NCBI GenBank assembly: GCA_927910745.1
Contig: CAKMNX010000019.1
Location: 1 to 25,449 of the forward strand
DNA: 25,449 nt
From: an uncultured Candidatus Saccharibacteria bacterium
Lineage (GTDB): Bacteria > Patescibacteriota > Saccharimonadia > Saccharimonadales > Saccharimonadaceae
Direction of reading: 5' to 3'
In this document: positions 5,553-13,714 of the stretch, piece after piece
Layout: each line of letters starts with the position of its first letter
Position numbering within the stretch: the first letter of the stretch is position 1
Program-made: the position numbers and the translations under genes
The notes under the pieces: generated by a model
The model's database searches: none
What the model saw: only the letters and a program-made list of their open reading frames with translations
What the model was told of the DNA's origin: nothing

Positions 5553-8368
5553 GATATCCTCGCCGGCCGCACCTTGCCCGTGGCAGTGAGATGGGTGTGT
5601 GCACGCTGCAGCACGTGGTGGATGGCATTGCCGTAGATGGCATGTGGGCTGGGTGCTTGCGGGAAGCGCAGCAGGTAATTAGTAAGAAAGGCGGCTGGCC
5701 CACCGCGTGACACGTCTAAGAAGGCGGTGAGGTGGGTGCTAGAGAGCTTGTACTGCTCCAGCATGGGCTGGAGGAGTTGCTGCAGATCGGGCTCGAGCGT
5801 GCCAACTGGCGCAAGGCGGCGCTGCCAATCGGCAGTGAGCTGGGCGGTGAGGCTTGGCGCGTCGTTGGGTATGTCGACAGTAGTTGCAGTGAGATCGACG
5901 CCGTCGAGGAAGCTGGCTGGTAGCGTTGCTTTGCCAGCATCATCTTGGGTGCTGTAGCTGATGGTGAGGTGGTCGCGCGCCCGCGTCATGGCGACAAAAA
6001 AGAGGCGGAGGCGCTCGTCGTACGTATTGCCGGCGGGGGCAATGGCGAGGTTATCTGGGTAGGTGATGAGCGACACAGGTGAGCGCACGCGCCGCCCCCA
6101 GGTGCTATCAACAGCGCCAACGATGTAGACATGGCCAAACTCCAGCCCCTTGGCCTTGTGCGCCGTCATGAGATTAATGCGGCCGGTGTGTGCCTCGGTG
6201 CGCTGGCGGATGGTGGTGATGGGCGTCTTGAACTGCCGGTGCAGGCTGAGGAGGTCGAGCATATCAGCAAGCCGGAGTGTCTCGTCATCACCACGATGCT
6301 CCTGGGTGCGGCTGCGCAGGGTGCGCAAGGCCTCGAGGCAGGCGAGGTATGCGTCGGGCTGCTCGGCAAGCTTCTCGTGCGAGAAGTAATAGTCGTACAG
6401 TGGTGAGCGGTAGCTTATGGTGGGCACCGCAGGGGCTGCTTCGGTAGAGAGGCTGATGGGTTGGTCGAATTGGGCCATCTGCTGCGTCATGTACTCGGTA
6501 ATCACACTGGCTATGGCGGCCTGAGTCTTTTGGCTATCGGCTGGCTGCGGGATACCAAGCAGATCATCCAGCACCAGCTCAAGTGGCTGATGCTGCGCAT
6601 GCCACGCCATATGGATCAGCCACACCATCAGGGGTTGGAAGGTCGGGCTGGCCATCATTGTCTCGCCCCACGTTTGGCGGTTGCGCCACGCCTGGAGACT
6701 AAGCTGCCAAATATCCTGGCTAGCAAAGCCAAAGGCTGGGTGCGCCATTAGCTCTGGCAGCAGGCTATCGGCAGTGGGAAACTCCCCTGCTGCTATGGCA
6801 TCGATGACCCGCGCGAGTAGCTCCAGTGCTTGGATGACGGGGTTGTCGAGAATGTTATCGCGCCGCTCGTAGTTGATAGCAATACCTGCCGCCTGAAGGT
6901 ATGGCACCAGTGCCACCAGCTCGCGGTGGCGCCGAGCCAAGATGGCAATCTCCTCGGGTGGCGTGCCACTGTCGATCTGCTGGCGGATCTGCTGCGCTAG
7001 CCATTGGCGCTCGGCCAGGCTGGTGGGCAGCTCGGCGAGGTTGACGGCAGTCTGGGTTGGCTGGTGGTGGGCCGTGAGTGTCTTGTCGAGCTCGGGAAGC
7101 ACCGCCTCTAGCCGGTCGCCCCCCTGAGTAATGACGGCGCGGGCTGGTGCGAGGATGGCCTTGCTAGAGCGGTAGTTATCCGTCAAGACGATCAGCTGTA
7201 CATCGCGGTAATGGCTGCGGAAGCGGTGGATGTTGCTCACATCTGCCCCCTGAAAGCTGTAGATTGCTTGGTCATCATCACCAACTGCCATAATATTGGG
7301 GCGGCCCTCGTGGAAGGGGCTACTCGTTAGCGAAAAGAGGATGCGCAGCTGTGCGAGGTTGGTATCTTGGAATTCATCTACCATGATGTATTGGTACTGC
7401 TCCTCTAGATTGGCGCGCAGCTCAGGCTGGGCATCGAGTGCCTGAGCGAGCTGGAGAATCATATCATCGTAGTCATAGAGACCAGCTGCGCTCAGCTCGG
7501 TGAGATATGCATCATAGACCTCAGCCAGGGCGCGCAGCTTACCCAGCCGCTTGCGATCTCTCAGGACATAGCTCCCAGTAGCGTCCTTCTCGCACCAGTG
7601 GTTACGCCAGGCGGTGAGCGGTGTGGTCTTACCGCTATCGAGTGTCTCGTCGATTGCTCGAGCCAGGCTCAGCGAGAAGCTATCAGCCAGTGGTGGAATG
7701 GTGGGTGGCAATGGCGGCAGTGGTAGCTGAGCTGCTTCGCCCGCCAGTGGGGCGAGCTTGCCGGCCATTGGTTTGCTTATTCGCCCGGCCGCAAAGACCT
7801 CTCTGAGGCGTGGCTCGACGGCCGCCACAAGTGCCTCATCCGCATCGATGACCTGCCGAAGCTCTGTGCTACTCAGACCAGCCTGCTTGAGCTGGCTAAT
7901 ACTGCGGCTGATGTCTTGCAGGTAGGTAAACTCACCATTTTGCTTGCTACTGAGAGGGTTATGATGATCGAGCTGGCCAAGGATACCGCGCAGAATCTCG
8001 TAGCTGCCAAGCTCATCGGTAGGTTTACGTGATGCACCGTGATAAAAATACTCCCGGTGGTGATTTATCACCTCACTGCCAAAGCTGTGGAAGGTATGGA
8101 TAGCGACGCGGTAAGCATCTGCCCCAATAATACTGCGCAGACGCTGCCGCATCGCGGCTGCCCCACTGTCGGTAAAGGTAAGGCAGAGAATATTCTCGGG
8201 CAGTACATCTGTTTGGCGCAGGATGTTCGCGGCGCGCATGCTGAGTAGCTCTGTCTTGCCGGTACCGGGGCCAGCCACAACGAGCAGTGGCCCATCAATC
8301 GTATCGACAGCAGCGCGCTGCTGGTTATTGAGGTGCGTGTATCGAGTCGAAAATTCGTGTTCAGACAT
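5513..8368 (-). CDS. UvrD/Rep-family superfamily 1 DNA helicase (AddA/AdnA-like), frameshifted before its nuclease domain
   Basis: The helicase motifs appear in order: Walker A A-G-P-G-T-G-K-T (about residue 32), H-T-F-H-S-F-G (Ia region), Walker B V-D-E-F-Q-D-T, motif III V-G-D-D-D-Q-A-I-Y-S-F-Q-G, L-T-D-N-Y-R-S-S, T-A-H-K-A-K-G-L-E-F and V-A-M-T-R-A-R-D. It would unwind DNA with ATP during recombination or repair. The frame ends soon after Y-G-N-A-I-H-H, a RecB-family nuclease motif, and the nuclease core continues in another frame at 5552-4938. The ATG at 8368 is preferred over one 18 nt upstream because TGC-GATAAT lies exactly 6 nt before it, giving a leaderless mRNA. It is divergent from the gene at 8438. 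Confidence 0.88.
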   Translation of the reverse strand: MSEHEFSTRYTHLNNQQRAAVDTIDGPLLVVAGPGTGKTELLSMRAANILRQTDVLPENILCLTFTDSGAAAMRQRLRSIIGADAYRVAIHTFHSFGSEVINHHREYFYHGASRKPTDELGSYEILRGILGQLDHHNPLSSKQNGEFTYLQDISRSISQLKQAGLSSTELRQVIDADEALVAAVEPRLREVFAAGRISKPMAGKLAPLAGEAAQLPLPPLPPTIPPLADSFSLSLARAIDETLDSGKTTPLTAWRNHWCEKDATGSYVLRDRKRLGKLRALAEVYDAYLTELSAAGLYDYDDMILQLAQALDAQPELRANLEEQYQYIMVDEFQDTNLAQLRILFSLTSSPFHEGRPNIMAVGDDDQAIYSFQGADVSNIHRFRSHYRDVQLIVLTDNYRSSKAILAPARAVITQGGDRLEAVLPELDKTLTAHHQPTQTAVNLAELPTSLAERQWLAQQIRQQIDSGTPPEEIAILARRHRELVALVPYLQAAGIAINYERRDNILDNPVIQALELLARVIDAIAAGEFPTADSLLPELMAHPAFGFASQDIWQLSLQAWRNRQTWGETMMASPTFQPLMVWLIHMAWHAQHQPLELVLDDLLGIPQPADSQKTQAAIASVITEYMTQQMAQFDQPISLSTEAAPAVPTISYRSPLYDYYFSHEKLAEQPDAYLACLEALRTLRSRTQEHRGDDETLRLADMLDLLSLHRQFKTPITTIRQRTEAHTGRINLMTAHKAKGLEFGHVYIVGAVDSTWGRRVRSPVSLITYPDNLAIAPAGNTYDERLRLFFVAMTRARDHLTISYSTQDDAGKATLPASFLDGVDLTATTVDIPNDAPSLTAQLTADWQRRLAPVGTLEPDLQQLLQPMLEQYKLSSTHLTAFLDVSRGGPAAFLTNYLLRFPQAPSPHAIYGNAIHHVLQRAHTHLTATGKVRPARISWATSSKSLIASH

Positions 8369-8374
8369 GTCTCC

Positions 8375-8383
8375 ATTATCGCA
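8375..8383 (-). promoter_or_regulatory. Extended -10 promoter for leaderless helicase mRNA
   Basis: TGC-GATAAT on the minus strand ends 6 nt before the ATG at 8368. Confidence 0.65.
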
Positions 8384-8424
8384 CACTCACCGCCTCGACT
8401 CTAGCGGCCAGGCCAAGATTCCGG

Positions 8425-8437
8425 TATAATATCCATC
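8425..8437 (+). promoter_or_regulatory. -10 promoter for leaderless gene at 8438
   Basis: A perfect TATAAT at 8425-8430 is followed by 7 nt and then ATG. No ribosome site is present. Confidence 0.65.
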
Positions 8438-8928
8438 ATGGACTTTGGTAACCACATGGATGTCGCATATGTGCAAAAGGCGCTCGCCGCGCGCTTTGGC
8501 GTGCAGCTAGTGATCGATCGCGTGGTGGCGCGCAATATTGCCGCGGGGCTTGCCGCCAAGGCATCGGTGTTTTTTGCGACAGACGGCCAGCTCTATTGCT
8601 TGGTCTATGGGCCATCGCGCCTTCTTCTCGGCGATGTTAAGAAGATCGCCGTGCGAATTGGCCTGCGCGCTGAGACATTCTTCCCGCCACGGGGCCAGCC
8701 AGAGTATTTTGATGAATTTGGCCGGCAAAAATTCGCGAAATATTCCCTGGCTTTGGACGCATCACCGATCGCGACATTATGTACTATCGCACCCTTGCGC
8801 CATACAACCCAGCCCTCATCCTCGTTGATGAGGTGAAGGACGGCCATATCTACCAAGCAGATAGTGACGCGCGCAGTGGCTGGCGGGTTGCCGCGAAGTG
8901 TCAGTATCATCGAGGAGGAATGAACTAA
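8438..8928 (+). CDS. Conserved-looking small cytoplasmic protein, interrupted by a one-base frameshift
   Basis: The first frame runs from 8438 and departs into unlikely sequence after the A5 run at 8727-8731, stopping at 8836. Adding one A there restores a continuous frame to the TAA at 8926-8928. The product is then about 163 residues, ending with F-P-G-F-G-R-I-T-D and Y-Y-R-T-L-A-P-Y-N-P-A segments. It is soluble with no signal or membrane segment, and I do not recognise a named family. The stop lies 3 nt before the P-type ATPase start, and a GAGGAGG site for that gene sits inside the end of this one. The two genes form an operon. Confidence 0.6.
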
Positions 8929-8931
8929 CCT

Positions 8932-9282
8932 ATGAAGGACTATCTGGTTATCATCCGGCGCAACTTTGCCTCGCCCATCGTGCTGGCGATTTTGCTTCTT
9001 GCTATGGCGCTGGTCTATGTGCGGGAATATCGCGATGCCTGGTTTATATCATTCGTCATTATGGTCAATTCGCTGATCGGTGCCGTGCAGGAGATTCGGG
9101 CTAAGCGCGCGCTGCGCAAGCTCGAGCTGATGAGCGCGCCGCGTGCCCGCATTGTCCAGGCCATGGTACTATCACCGAGGTGCTTTATGATGCACTGCAG
9201 GTTGGCGACACCCTTGCGCTACACACTGGCGATGAGCTACCCGCCGACGGCGTTGTGCTCGACGCAAAAGGCCTTGAAGTAA
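8932..9282 (+). CDS. P-type ATPase N-terminal part (CtpE-like), before a frameshift
   Basis: Residues 1-77 or so contain the first two membrane helices and the V-N-S-L-I-G-A-V-Q-E-I-R-A-K motif that precedes the actuator domain in CtpE-type pumps. After position about 9160 (CAGGCC) the frame becomes nonsense. Adding one G gives Q-G-H-G-T-I-T-E-V and continues without a break into the main pump frame. The coding part of this entry is therefore 8932 to about 9162, and the tail to 9282 is a frameshift artefact. A GGAGG lies 13 nt upstream. The start is probably translationally coupled to the previous gene. Confidence 0.7.
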   Translation: MKDYLVIIRRNFASPIVLAILLLAMALVYVREYRDAWFISFVIMVNSLIGAVQEIRAKRALRKLELMSAPRARIVQAMVLSPRCFMMHCRLATPLRYTLAMSYPPTALCSTQKALK

Positions 9283-11252
9283 ATGAGAGCATGCTCACGG
9301 GTGAATCTGCCGCGGTAGACAAAGCACCTGGCGATACTATCTATGCAGCCACAACAGTGGTAGCGGGTACAGCTCACGCTCGCGTCACAGCAGTTGGTAG
9401 CGCCACCAAGGCTGGTGCGATTAGTACCGTACTTAAGCAGTATGCGCCGCAGCCCACGCCGCTCCAGCGGGCCATCCAGCGGGCTATTACCGTCCTAACC
9501 TATGGTGCAGTGGTGCTGGCGCTGCTTATCTTCGCGCGCTACCATGTTGCGGGGCTGCAGGCGGTCAGCATCCTCAAGACGATTATTACCGCGGCGATCA
9601 CAGTCGTGCCAGAAGGACTGCTCCTGGCGAGCTCGCTCCTGCTTGCCTTTGGCTCACTGCGCCTGGCTCAGGCCAAGGTCTTGCCGCAGAAGCTCTCGGC
9701 CATTGAGGCAATGGCGCTGCTTGGTGTGCTCTGCGTGGATAAGACGGGCACCTTAACAAGTGATGATGTTATGTTCGAGCACGCTGCGTCGTTCGACGCA
9801 TCGACCAGTGATGAACAACTCGCCCACTACGCTGCCCTGGTTGCGCACGAAACCAGTGGTGGCAATGCGACCGGCCAGGCTATTCTTGCCGCACATCACG
9901 CTCCCTCTGCACACATCCAAGAGGTGATGGCGTTCTCATCGAGCCGGAAAATGGCGGGGGTGCGGGCCGAGATTGCTGGCTCAGTGCAGACGCTGATGCT
10001 AGGTGCACCAGAGTTTGTGGCACGGCTTGCCCCGCTCTCGCCAGCTCAGCAAGCGCAAATCGACGCCTGGGCAAATGACGGCCTGCGTGTTCTCCTGCTT
10101 GCCCGCTTTGCCGACAGCAGCGTGCCACTCAAGCAGCTCGCCGCTGGCTCAGGCCAGCCGCTGGGGGCGATTGTCCTGCGTAATAGTCTGCGTCATGGCG
10201 TGGTCGACACCGTGCGATTTTTGCAGGGCCAAGGAGTAACAATTCGCGTCATTAGCGGAGATAACCCACGAACGGTCAGCTATATCGCGAAGGCAGCGGG
10301 GATCCATCAGCCTGAGGCAGCTATCACCGGGGCGGAGCTTGCCCAGCTTGATGATGCAGCCTTTGCCCAGGCAGCCGATACCCACACAATCTTTGCCCGC
10401 GTCTTACCCGAGCAAAAGGAGCGGCTCATCGCTCACTTCTCAGAGCAAGGGCGATTCACTGGCATGGTGGGCGATGGTGTTAATGATGCCTTGGCGCTCA
10501 AGCGAGCCGACCTCGGCGTCGCGATGTATGCTGGTGCACCGGCCAGCCGGCGCGTTGCCGATATTATCCTGCTCAACAACTCCTTTACGTCTCTACCCCT
10601 CGGAATGGAGCTAGGCAATCGCATCATGCAGGCCATTGAGCTTATCGGCGTGCTCTTCTTCCATAAGATTATCTATGGTGTTGTGCTACTGGCCATTACC
10701 CTCACCCTCGGCATTATGTACCCATATGCGCCGCGCCACCTTACCTTTATGAATATCTTCCTCGTGACGATGCCGACCATTATGTGGACGCTCTTCCCAC
10801 CCTCACCGCGGCACCGGATTGACCCCCGGCGCTTCTGGCACGACACCCTGCTGGCGGTGGCACCAATTGCAGTGCTCACAGGGCTAACGGTCGCTAGTGT
10901 GTATTGGCTTGGCCGCACACTCTACCCAGATCGCCTTGGCGAGGTAGCAACGATGACAGTGCTGGTAGCAACCTTCTACGGCGTGTATCTGGTATTTTTG
11001 GCTGGCCGCATGCTTGGCATCCAGCTCGATAAGCGGGCCCACCTTGCCCGCACGCTCTACATGCTCGCAGTGTTACTCGTGACAGTAGTGAGCTTTGGCA
11101 TCATCCCGCTCCGCCAATTCTTCGACTTCACCCCACCAAACCTACTCCTGCTCTGGCCCAGCATTGCCATTATTATTCCAGTAACCATACTGCAATGGTG
11201 GTGGGCGTGGCGTGTGAGCCGGCGCTTTGCGGTGGCGTCCCGTGCTGAGTAG
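9180..11252 (+). CDS. CtpE-like P-type cation-transporting ATPase, main part
   Basis: All catalytic signatures are present: actuator loop T-G-E-S (about residue 41), V-P-E-G-L in membrane helix 4, the phosphorylated Asp in C-V-D-K-T-G-T-L-T (about 186-194), I-S-G-D-N-P, and the hinge G-D-G-V-N-D (about 430). Further helices follow from about residue 490 to the end. With the 77 or so residues encoded from 8932, total length is about 770, close to mycobacterial CtpE. It resembles CtpE more than copper or potassium pumps, because there is no CPC motif and no heavy-metal domain. CtpE is linked to calcium uptake, so calcium is the best guess for the substrate, not shown here. The apparent ATG at 9180 is internal to the real gene. 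Confidence 0.87.
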   Translation: MLYDALQVGDTLALHTGDELPADGVVLDAKGLEVNESMLTGESAAVDKAPGDTIYAATTVVAGTAHARVTAVGSATKAGAISTVLKQYAPQPTPLQRAIQRAITVLTYGAVVLALLIFARYHVAGLQAVSILKTIITAAITVVPEGLLLASSLLLAFGSLRLAQAKVLPQKLSAIEAMALLGVLCVDKTGTLTSDDVMFEHAASFDASTSDEQLAHYAALVAHETSGGNATGQAILAAHHAPSAHIQEVMAFSSSRKMAGVRAEIAGSVQTLMLGAPEFVARLAPLSPAQQAQIDAWANDGLRVLLLARFADSSVPLKQLAAGSGQPLGAIVLRNSLRHGVVDTVRFLQGQGVTIRVISGDNPRTVSYIAKAAGIHQPEAAITGAELAQLDDAAFAQAADTHTIFARVLPEQKERLIAHFSEQGRFTGMVGDGVNDALALKRADLGVAMYAGAPASRRVADIILLNNSFTSLPLGMELGNRIMQAIELIGVLFFHKIIYGVVLLAITLTLGIMYPYAPRHLTFMNIFLVTMPTIMWTLFPPSPRHRIDPRRFWHDTLLAVAPIAVLTGLTVASVYWLGRTLYPDRLGEVATMTVLVATFYGVYLVFLAGRMLGIQLDKRAHLARTLYMLAVLLVTVVSFGIIPLRQFFDFTPPNLLLLWPSIAIIIPVTILQWWWAWRVSRRFAVASRAE

Positions 11253-11349
11253 TGCAAAGTAATTAGTTTGACACACTTGCAGTAACGGGGGTCTTATAGT
11301 ATTTTTAGAATTAACACAATAAACTAACCCTCGGGAAGGAGTGGCTATT

Positions 11350-11610
11350 ATGTCGAATAATACGGATAGATACGATAAGATTATACGCAGAATGTTAGAC
11401 GAGCCTGTGACGCTTGTGCTAACGAATGAAGAAGTTAGTAAGCTGATGTTGTTCATCAGTGAGCTGACACTTGGCCCCTATTCTCCCACTGAGGAAGAGT
11501 GGAAACAGATGGAAAATGTGCATGGTCTTCCCTCGGCTGATTATTATCATGACCTGTTCGAAAAACTGAGACAATTTCGAGACGCTCCTACTTCTCCTCG
11601 CGATAAATAA
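11350..11610 (+). CDS. Small acidic protein, paralogue of the protein at 11839
   Basis: This encodes an 86-residue soluble acidic protein of unknown function. AAGGAG (11336-11341) is 8 nt before the ATG at 11350, which is preferred over a GTG at 11341. Residues about 18-50 match the protein at 11839: D-E-P-V-T-L-V-L-T against D-K-P-V-T-I-T-F-T, and S-E-L-T-L-G-P-Y-S-P against D-E-L-T-M-G-D-Y-A-P. Both then have a conserved Trp region. The two therefore define a small tandem family. There is no signal peptide or membrane segment. It lies behind the P-type ATPase and probably has its own promoter between 11253 and 11320, although the -35/-10 spacing I see (TTGACA then TATAGT, 21 nt) is poor. 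Confidence 0.7.
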   Translation: MSNNTDRYDKIIRRMLDEPVTLVLTNEEVSKLMLFISELTLGPYSPTEEEWKQMENVHGLPSADYYHDLFEKLRQFRDAPTSPRDK

Positions 11611-11690
11611 AGAATACCCTAAAGAATAGCATAGAATCATCATCCCAGCCATAAGGGGCGTATAGATAGACTACACCTGTATAATGAGTG
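11603..11690 (-). pseudogene. Remnant of a paralogue of the four-helix membrane gene at 13715-14173
   Basis: The stretch 11638-11690 closely matches 14114-14167 in the same orientation. An identical 18-base core (CATCATCCCAGCCATAAG on the + strand) is followed by GTATAGATA and TGAGTG blocks. In the gene these bases encode the first membrane helix (L-M-I-Q-V-Q-V-I-Y-T-A-L-M-A-G-M-M). In the remnant the same frame has a stop after I-Q-V. Weaker similarity continues to about 11603. It is a decayed gene fragment, not a functional ORF. Confidence 0.65.
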
Positions 11691-11838
11691 TATCTATTCT
11701 TATATATCCTTGCTGGAGATACGGAATGGGTTGGGATAAAACGACGCCTTAAATCAACCAGTTTCTAGCAATGATACTTGATTTAAAATACAACTCGAGA
11801 TATGTTTGATATAGCATTAATGTAATAAAGGAGTTTAT

Positions 11839-12090
11839 ATGTCATCTACTGACCCAACGTCGAGTTCAGGCAAAAAATACGACTACGACAAGCCAGTCAC
11901 CATCACCTTTACCGCGAAAGAATGGTTTGATCTCACTGGGGCAATCGATGAGCTTACGATGGGCGACTATGCACCTGACATAAAAGGATGGGAATGGCTA
12001 CAAGAGGTGATGGGTGTTGCAGACCGACAGACAATCAACAACTTGAGCGATAGGATCACTTACGCATGCCACAAAGAGCTCAATAGCTGA
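11839..12090 (+). CDS. Small acidic protein, paralogue of the protein at 11350
   Basis: This encodes an 83-residue soluble protein starting at an ATG with AAAGGAG 5 nt upstream. After a Ser/Thr-rich start it shares with its neighbour a central motif: D-K-P-V-T-I-T-F-T, then D-E-L-T-M-G-D-Y-A-P, then a W-E-W-L-Q-E-V-M-G-V stretch aligned with W-K-Q-M-E-N-V-H-G-L. No catalytic residues are evident. The family is unknown to me. It could be a small binding or regulatory protein. It is separated from its paralogue by the gene remnant. Confidence 0.7.
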   Translation: MSSTDPTSSSGKKYDYDKPVTITFTAKEWFDLTGAIDELTMGDYAPDIKGWEWLQEVMGVADRQTINNLSDRITYACHKELNS

Positions 12091-12121
12091 TTAGGACACA
12101 ATGCAAAGACGGTGATTCTCC

Positions 12122-12421
12122 TTGAATGCCAATTCTTCTGACGGTCAAGCAAATCCTTCTCCAGATAATGCGAAGGAAGAGATGCCAGATCGCTACATTC
12201 CAGACAATCTCGATGAAATTATGCAGAGAGTCTACGAGCATGGCGTCGTTCAGAGAAGACATCACATCCAACAGGGCATGAGCGAGCAAGAATATCTTCA
12301 AACGACAAGAGACACTATTACCTCACCTTCTATCATTGCTGAGCTTCAGCAGCACGGCGGCCCCACACGGATATACGGTCGTAAGTTTGGAGATACTGAA
12401 CAAGTTGTCGTAGTCCCCTAA
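12122..12421 (+). CDS. Small hydrophilic protein, function unknown
   Basis: A 99-codon frame opens at TTG 12122, 31 nt after the preceding acidic gene, with GGTGA 6 nt upstream as a weak ribosome site. An internal ATG at 12182 is an alternative start. The product is hydrophilic, with a disordered N-terminus (Asn, Ser, Pro, Asp) and a helix-rich middle (Q-R-V-Y-E-H-G-V-V-Q-R-R-H-H-I-Q-Q-G-M-S-E-Q-E-Y). There is no membrane segment. Coding status rests on length, spacing and amino-acid character only. Confidence 0.5.
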   Translation: MNANSSDGQANPSPDNAKEEMPDRYIPDNLDEIMQRVYEHGVVQRRHHIQQGMSEQEYLQTTRDTITSPSIIAELQQHGGPTRIYGRKFGDTEQVVVVP

Positions 12422-12468
12422 ATATGGAGAGTGAGGCTAGAATTGATGGAGATCAAAATGCCGCATCC

Positions 12469-12987
12469 CTACGATGCACCATCATACCTATATGCAAACG
12501 CCCCTGTCGAAGGCGACAAGCAGAATATCTCACCGTGCGACTCTGGGCGGTAGCGAGCAACACACTGACCTCCCTCTCCTGTTGCTGCGCGAAGAATATT
12601 GCGCGAGTCGGGTGATGAATTTTGCTCGATACTAAGCAGTGGCGATGTTTTGCCATACTCACTATACGATTGCCACGACGAGCAGCCACCAGAGCAATCG
12701 GCAAAAGGCTGAGCTTGGAGCAGCTTCTGGCGTATCTTCGTGTCTGTAACGTAGCCAAGTACTGTGCCACTTGGGCTTTCGCGGCTGAGCTGAGGCGACC
12801 CTTTGCTATATTTGACATCGAGCGATTGCGTATACTCGCGAGAAAAGCGCTCCTTGAGCGTCTCAGTTGCATTAACCCGTGCGAACGGCGCATCCAAAAG
12901 CAGATAGGGAAGGCCGTACGTAACAGCACTGTACGTGATGAGGAGAACCCCAACGATAATAATCTTTCTTCGAGTAGAGTGTCGCAT
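12469..12987 (-). CDS. Membrane-anchored extracytoplasmic protein with paired cysteines
   Basis: This encodes a 172-residue protein. A basic start (R-H-S-T-R-R-K) and one hydrophobic segment at about residues 8-31 form a signal anchor. The rest is polar and Ser/Thr/Gly-rich, with cysteines in D-C-S-G-G-C-S (about 98-101), near residue 143 and near residue 157. These could form disulfides outside the membrane. No known family is recognised. TATAAT (12995-13000) lies 7 nt before the ATG, so the mRNA should be leaderless. It converges with the small gene cluster on the other strand, with about 47 bp between them. Confidence 0.7.
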   Translation of the reverse strand: MRHSTRRKIIIVGVLLITYSAVTYGLPYLLLDAPFARVNATETLKERFSREYTQSLDVKYSKGSPQLSRESPSGTVLGYVTDTKIRQKLLQAQPFADCSGGCSSWQSYSEYGKTSPLLSIEQNSSPDSRNILRAATGEGGQCVARYRPESHGEIFCLSPSTGAFAYRYDGAS

Positions 12988-12994
12988 AAAACTT

Positions 12995-13000
12995 ATTATA
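12995..13000 (-). promoter_or_regulatory. -10 box for leaderless gene at 12987
   Basis: A perfect TATAAT on the minus strand, 7 nt before the ATG. Confidence 0.6.
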
Positions 13001-13183
13001 GCCTATTAGCATGCGGGCGTCTAATCCAACACTGTCGCTCCTGTTCTTGGCCCGCGATGTAAGGCAATAATTGCGTAATAAGATAATTCAAAGGTGTGCT
13101 CACTATCGACAGAAAAACACCAAATACCCCTTACAGGGCGAACATGACAAGCAGAAAGGCGAGTCAGAGGTTCGCACGGGTAG

Positions 13184-13603
13184 CTAGCCCGCTGATTCCT
13201 CCTCTCCTGATCCGAAGGCAACAAAAACGTTGCATGTCCGAAAGTCTGCGTCATAGGATGTCCCGTATGCTCGGTTGGAGCCAATATAGACATCAGTGAC
13301 ACGTGAGTCGACTTGCTGTAGCGCGTGGCGTAAAGCCTGTGTGCAGCTGTCACTATCCTTGATGATACTTAAATCTTCAAGAATGTAGAGACATAGCACA
13401 CAATCTCGCACATCGCGATCTCCTACTTCGCTGGTGAATCGCTCGACGATATGCGGGATGTCCCGCTCTTTGAAGCTTGCGATTCTCTTAGCTCGGTAGG
13501 CCATCTGGCTCCTCAGATAGTTCTCCTCATCCATCTGGTATTCACGGAGGACTGCTACAGGGATCAGCTGAGCCATTTTGCTCACAACCTCTCTGCTTGT
13601 CAT
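13184..13603 (-). CDS. Small soluble protein, function unknown
   Basis: This encodes a 139-residue protein with no membrane segment. It is Arg/Glu/Asp-rich with V-R-D-C-V-L-C-L-Y near the middle and an acidic end (G-S-G-E-E-E-S-A-G). I do not recognise a family. The ATG at 13603 is chosen because the strong promoter at 13639-13667 would start transcription near 13632. That leaves the in-frame ATG at 13648 outside the mRNA. The leader of about 29 nt has only a weak AGAAG ribosome site. An overlapping frame at 13021-13353 is considered spurious. Confidence 0.55.
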   Translation of the reverse strand: MTSREVVSKMAQLIPVAVLREYQMDEENYLRSQMAYRAKRIASFKERDIPHIVERFTSEVGDRDVRDCVLCLYILEDLSIIKDSDSCTQALRHALQQVDSRVTDVYIGSNRAYGTSYDADFRTCNVFVAFGSGEEESAG

Positions 13604-13638
13604 GGAAGCTTCTGAGCAGGATAACTCAAAAGCTAATA

Positions 13639-13667
13639 TATATATCAATATATGGCGAGCGTGTCAA
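13639..13667 (-). promoter_or_regulatory. Sigma70-type promoter, near-twin of the unit A promoter
   Basis: TTGACA (13667-13662), 17-nt spacer, TATATA (13644-13639) on the minus strand. Spacer blocks TCGC and TATATTG are shared with the promoter at 4683-4711. Confidence 0.8.
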
Positions 13668-13714
13668 TAAGATAAACGTTCTCTCATTTCCTCATGACCC
13701 TTGGCGATTGAGAC

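Noticed and set aside
13021..13353. 110-codon minus-strand frame overlapping the gene at 13184-13603
   Set aside because: Overlaps a better-supported gene with a strong promoter, has no ribosome site, and its composition looks non-coding.
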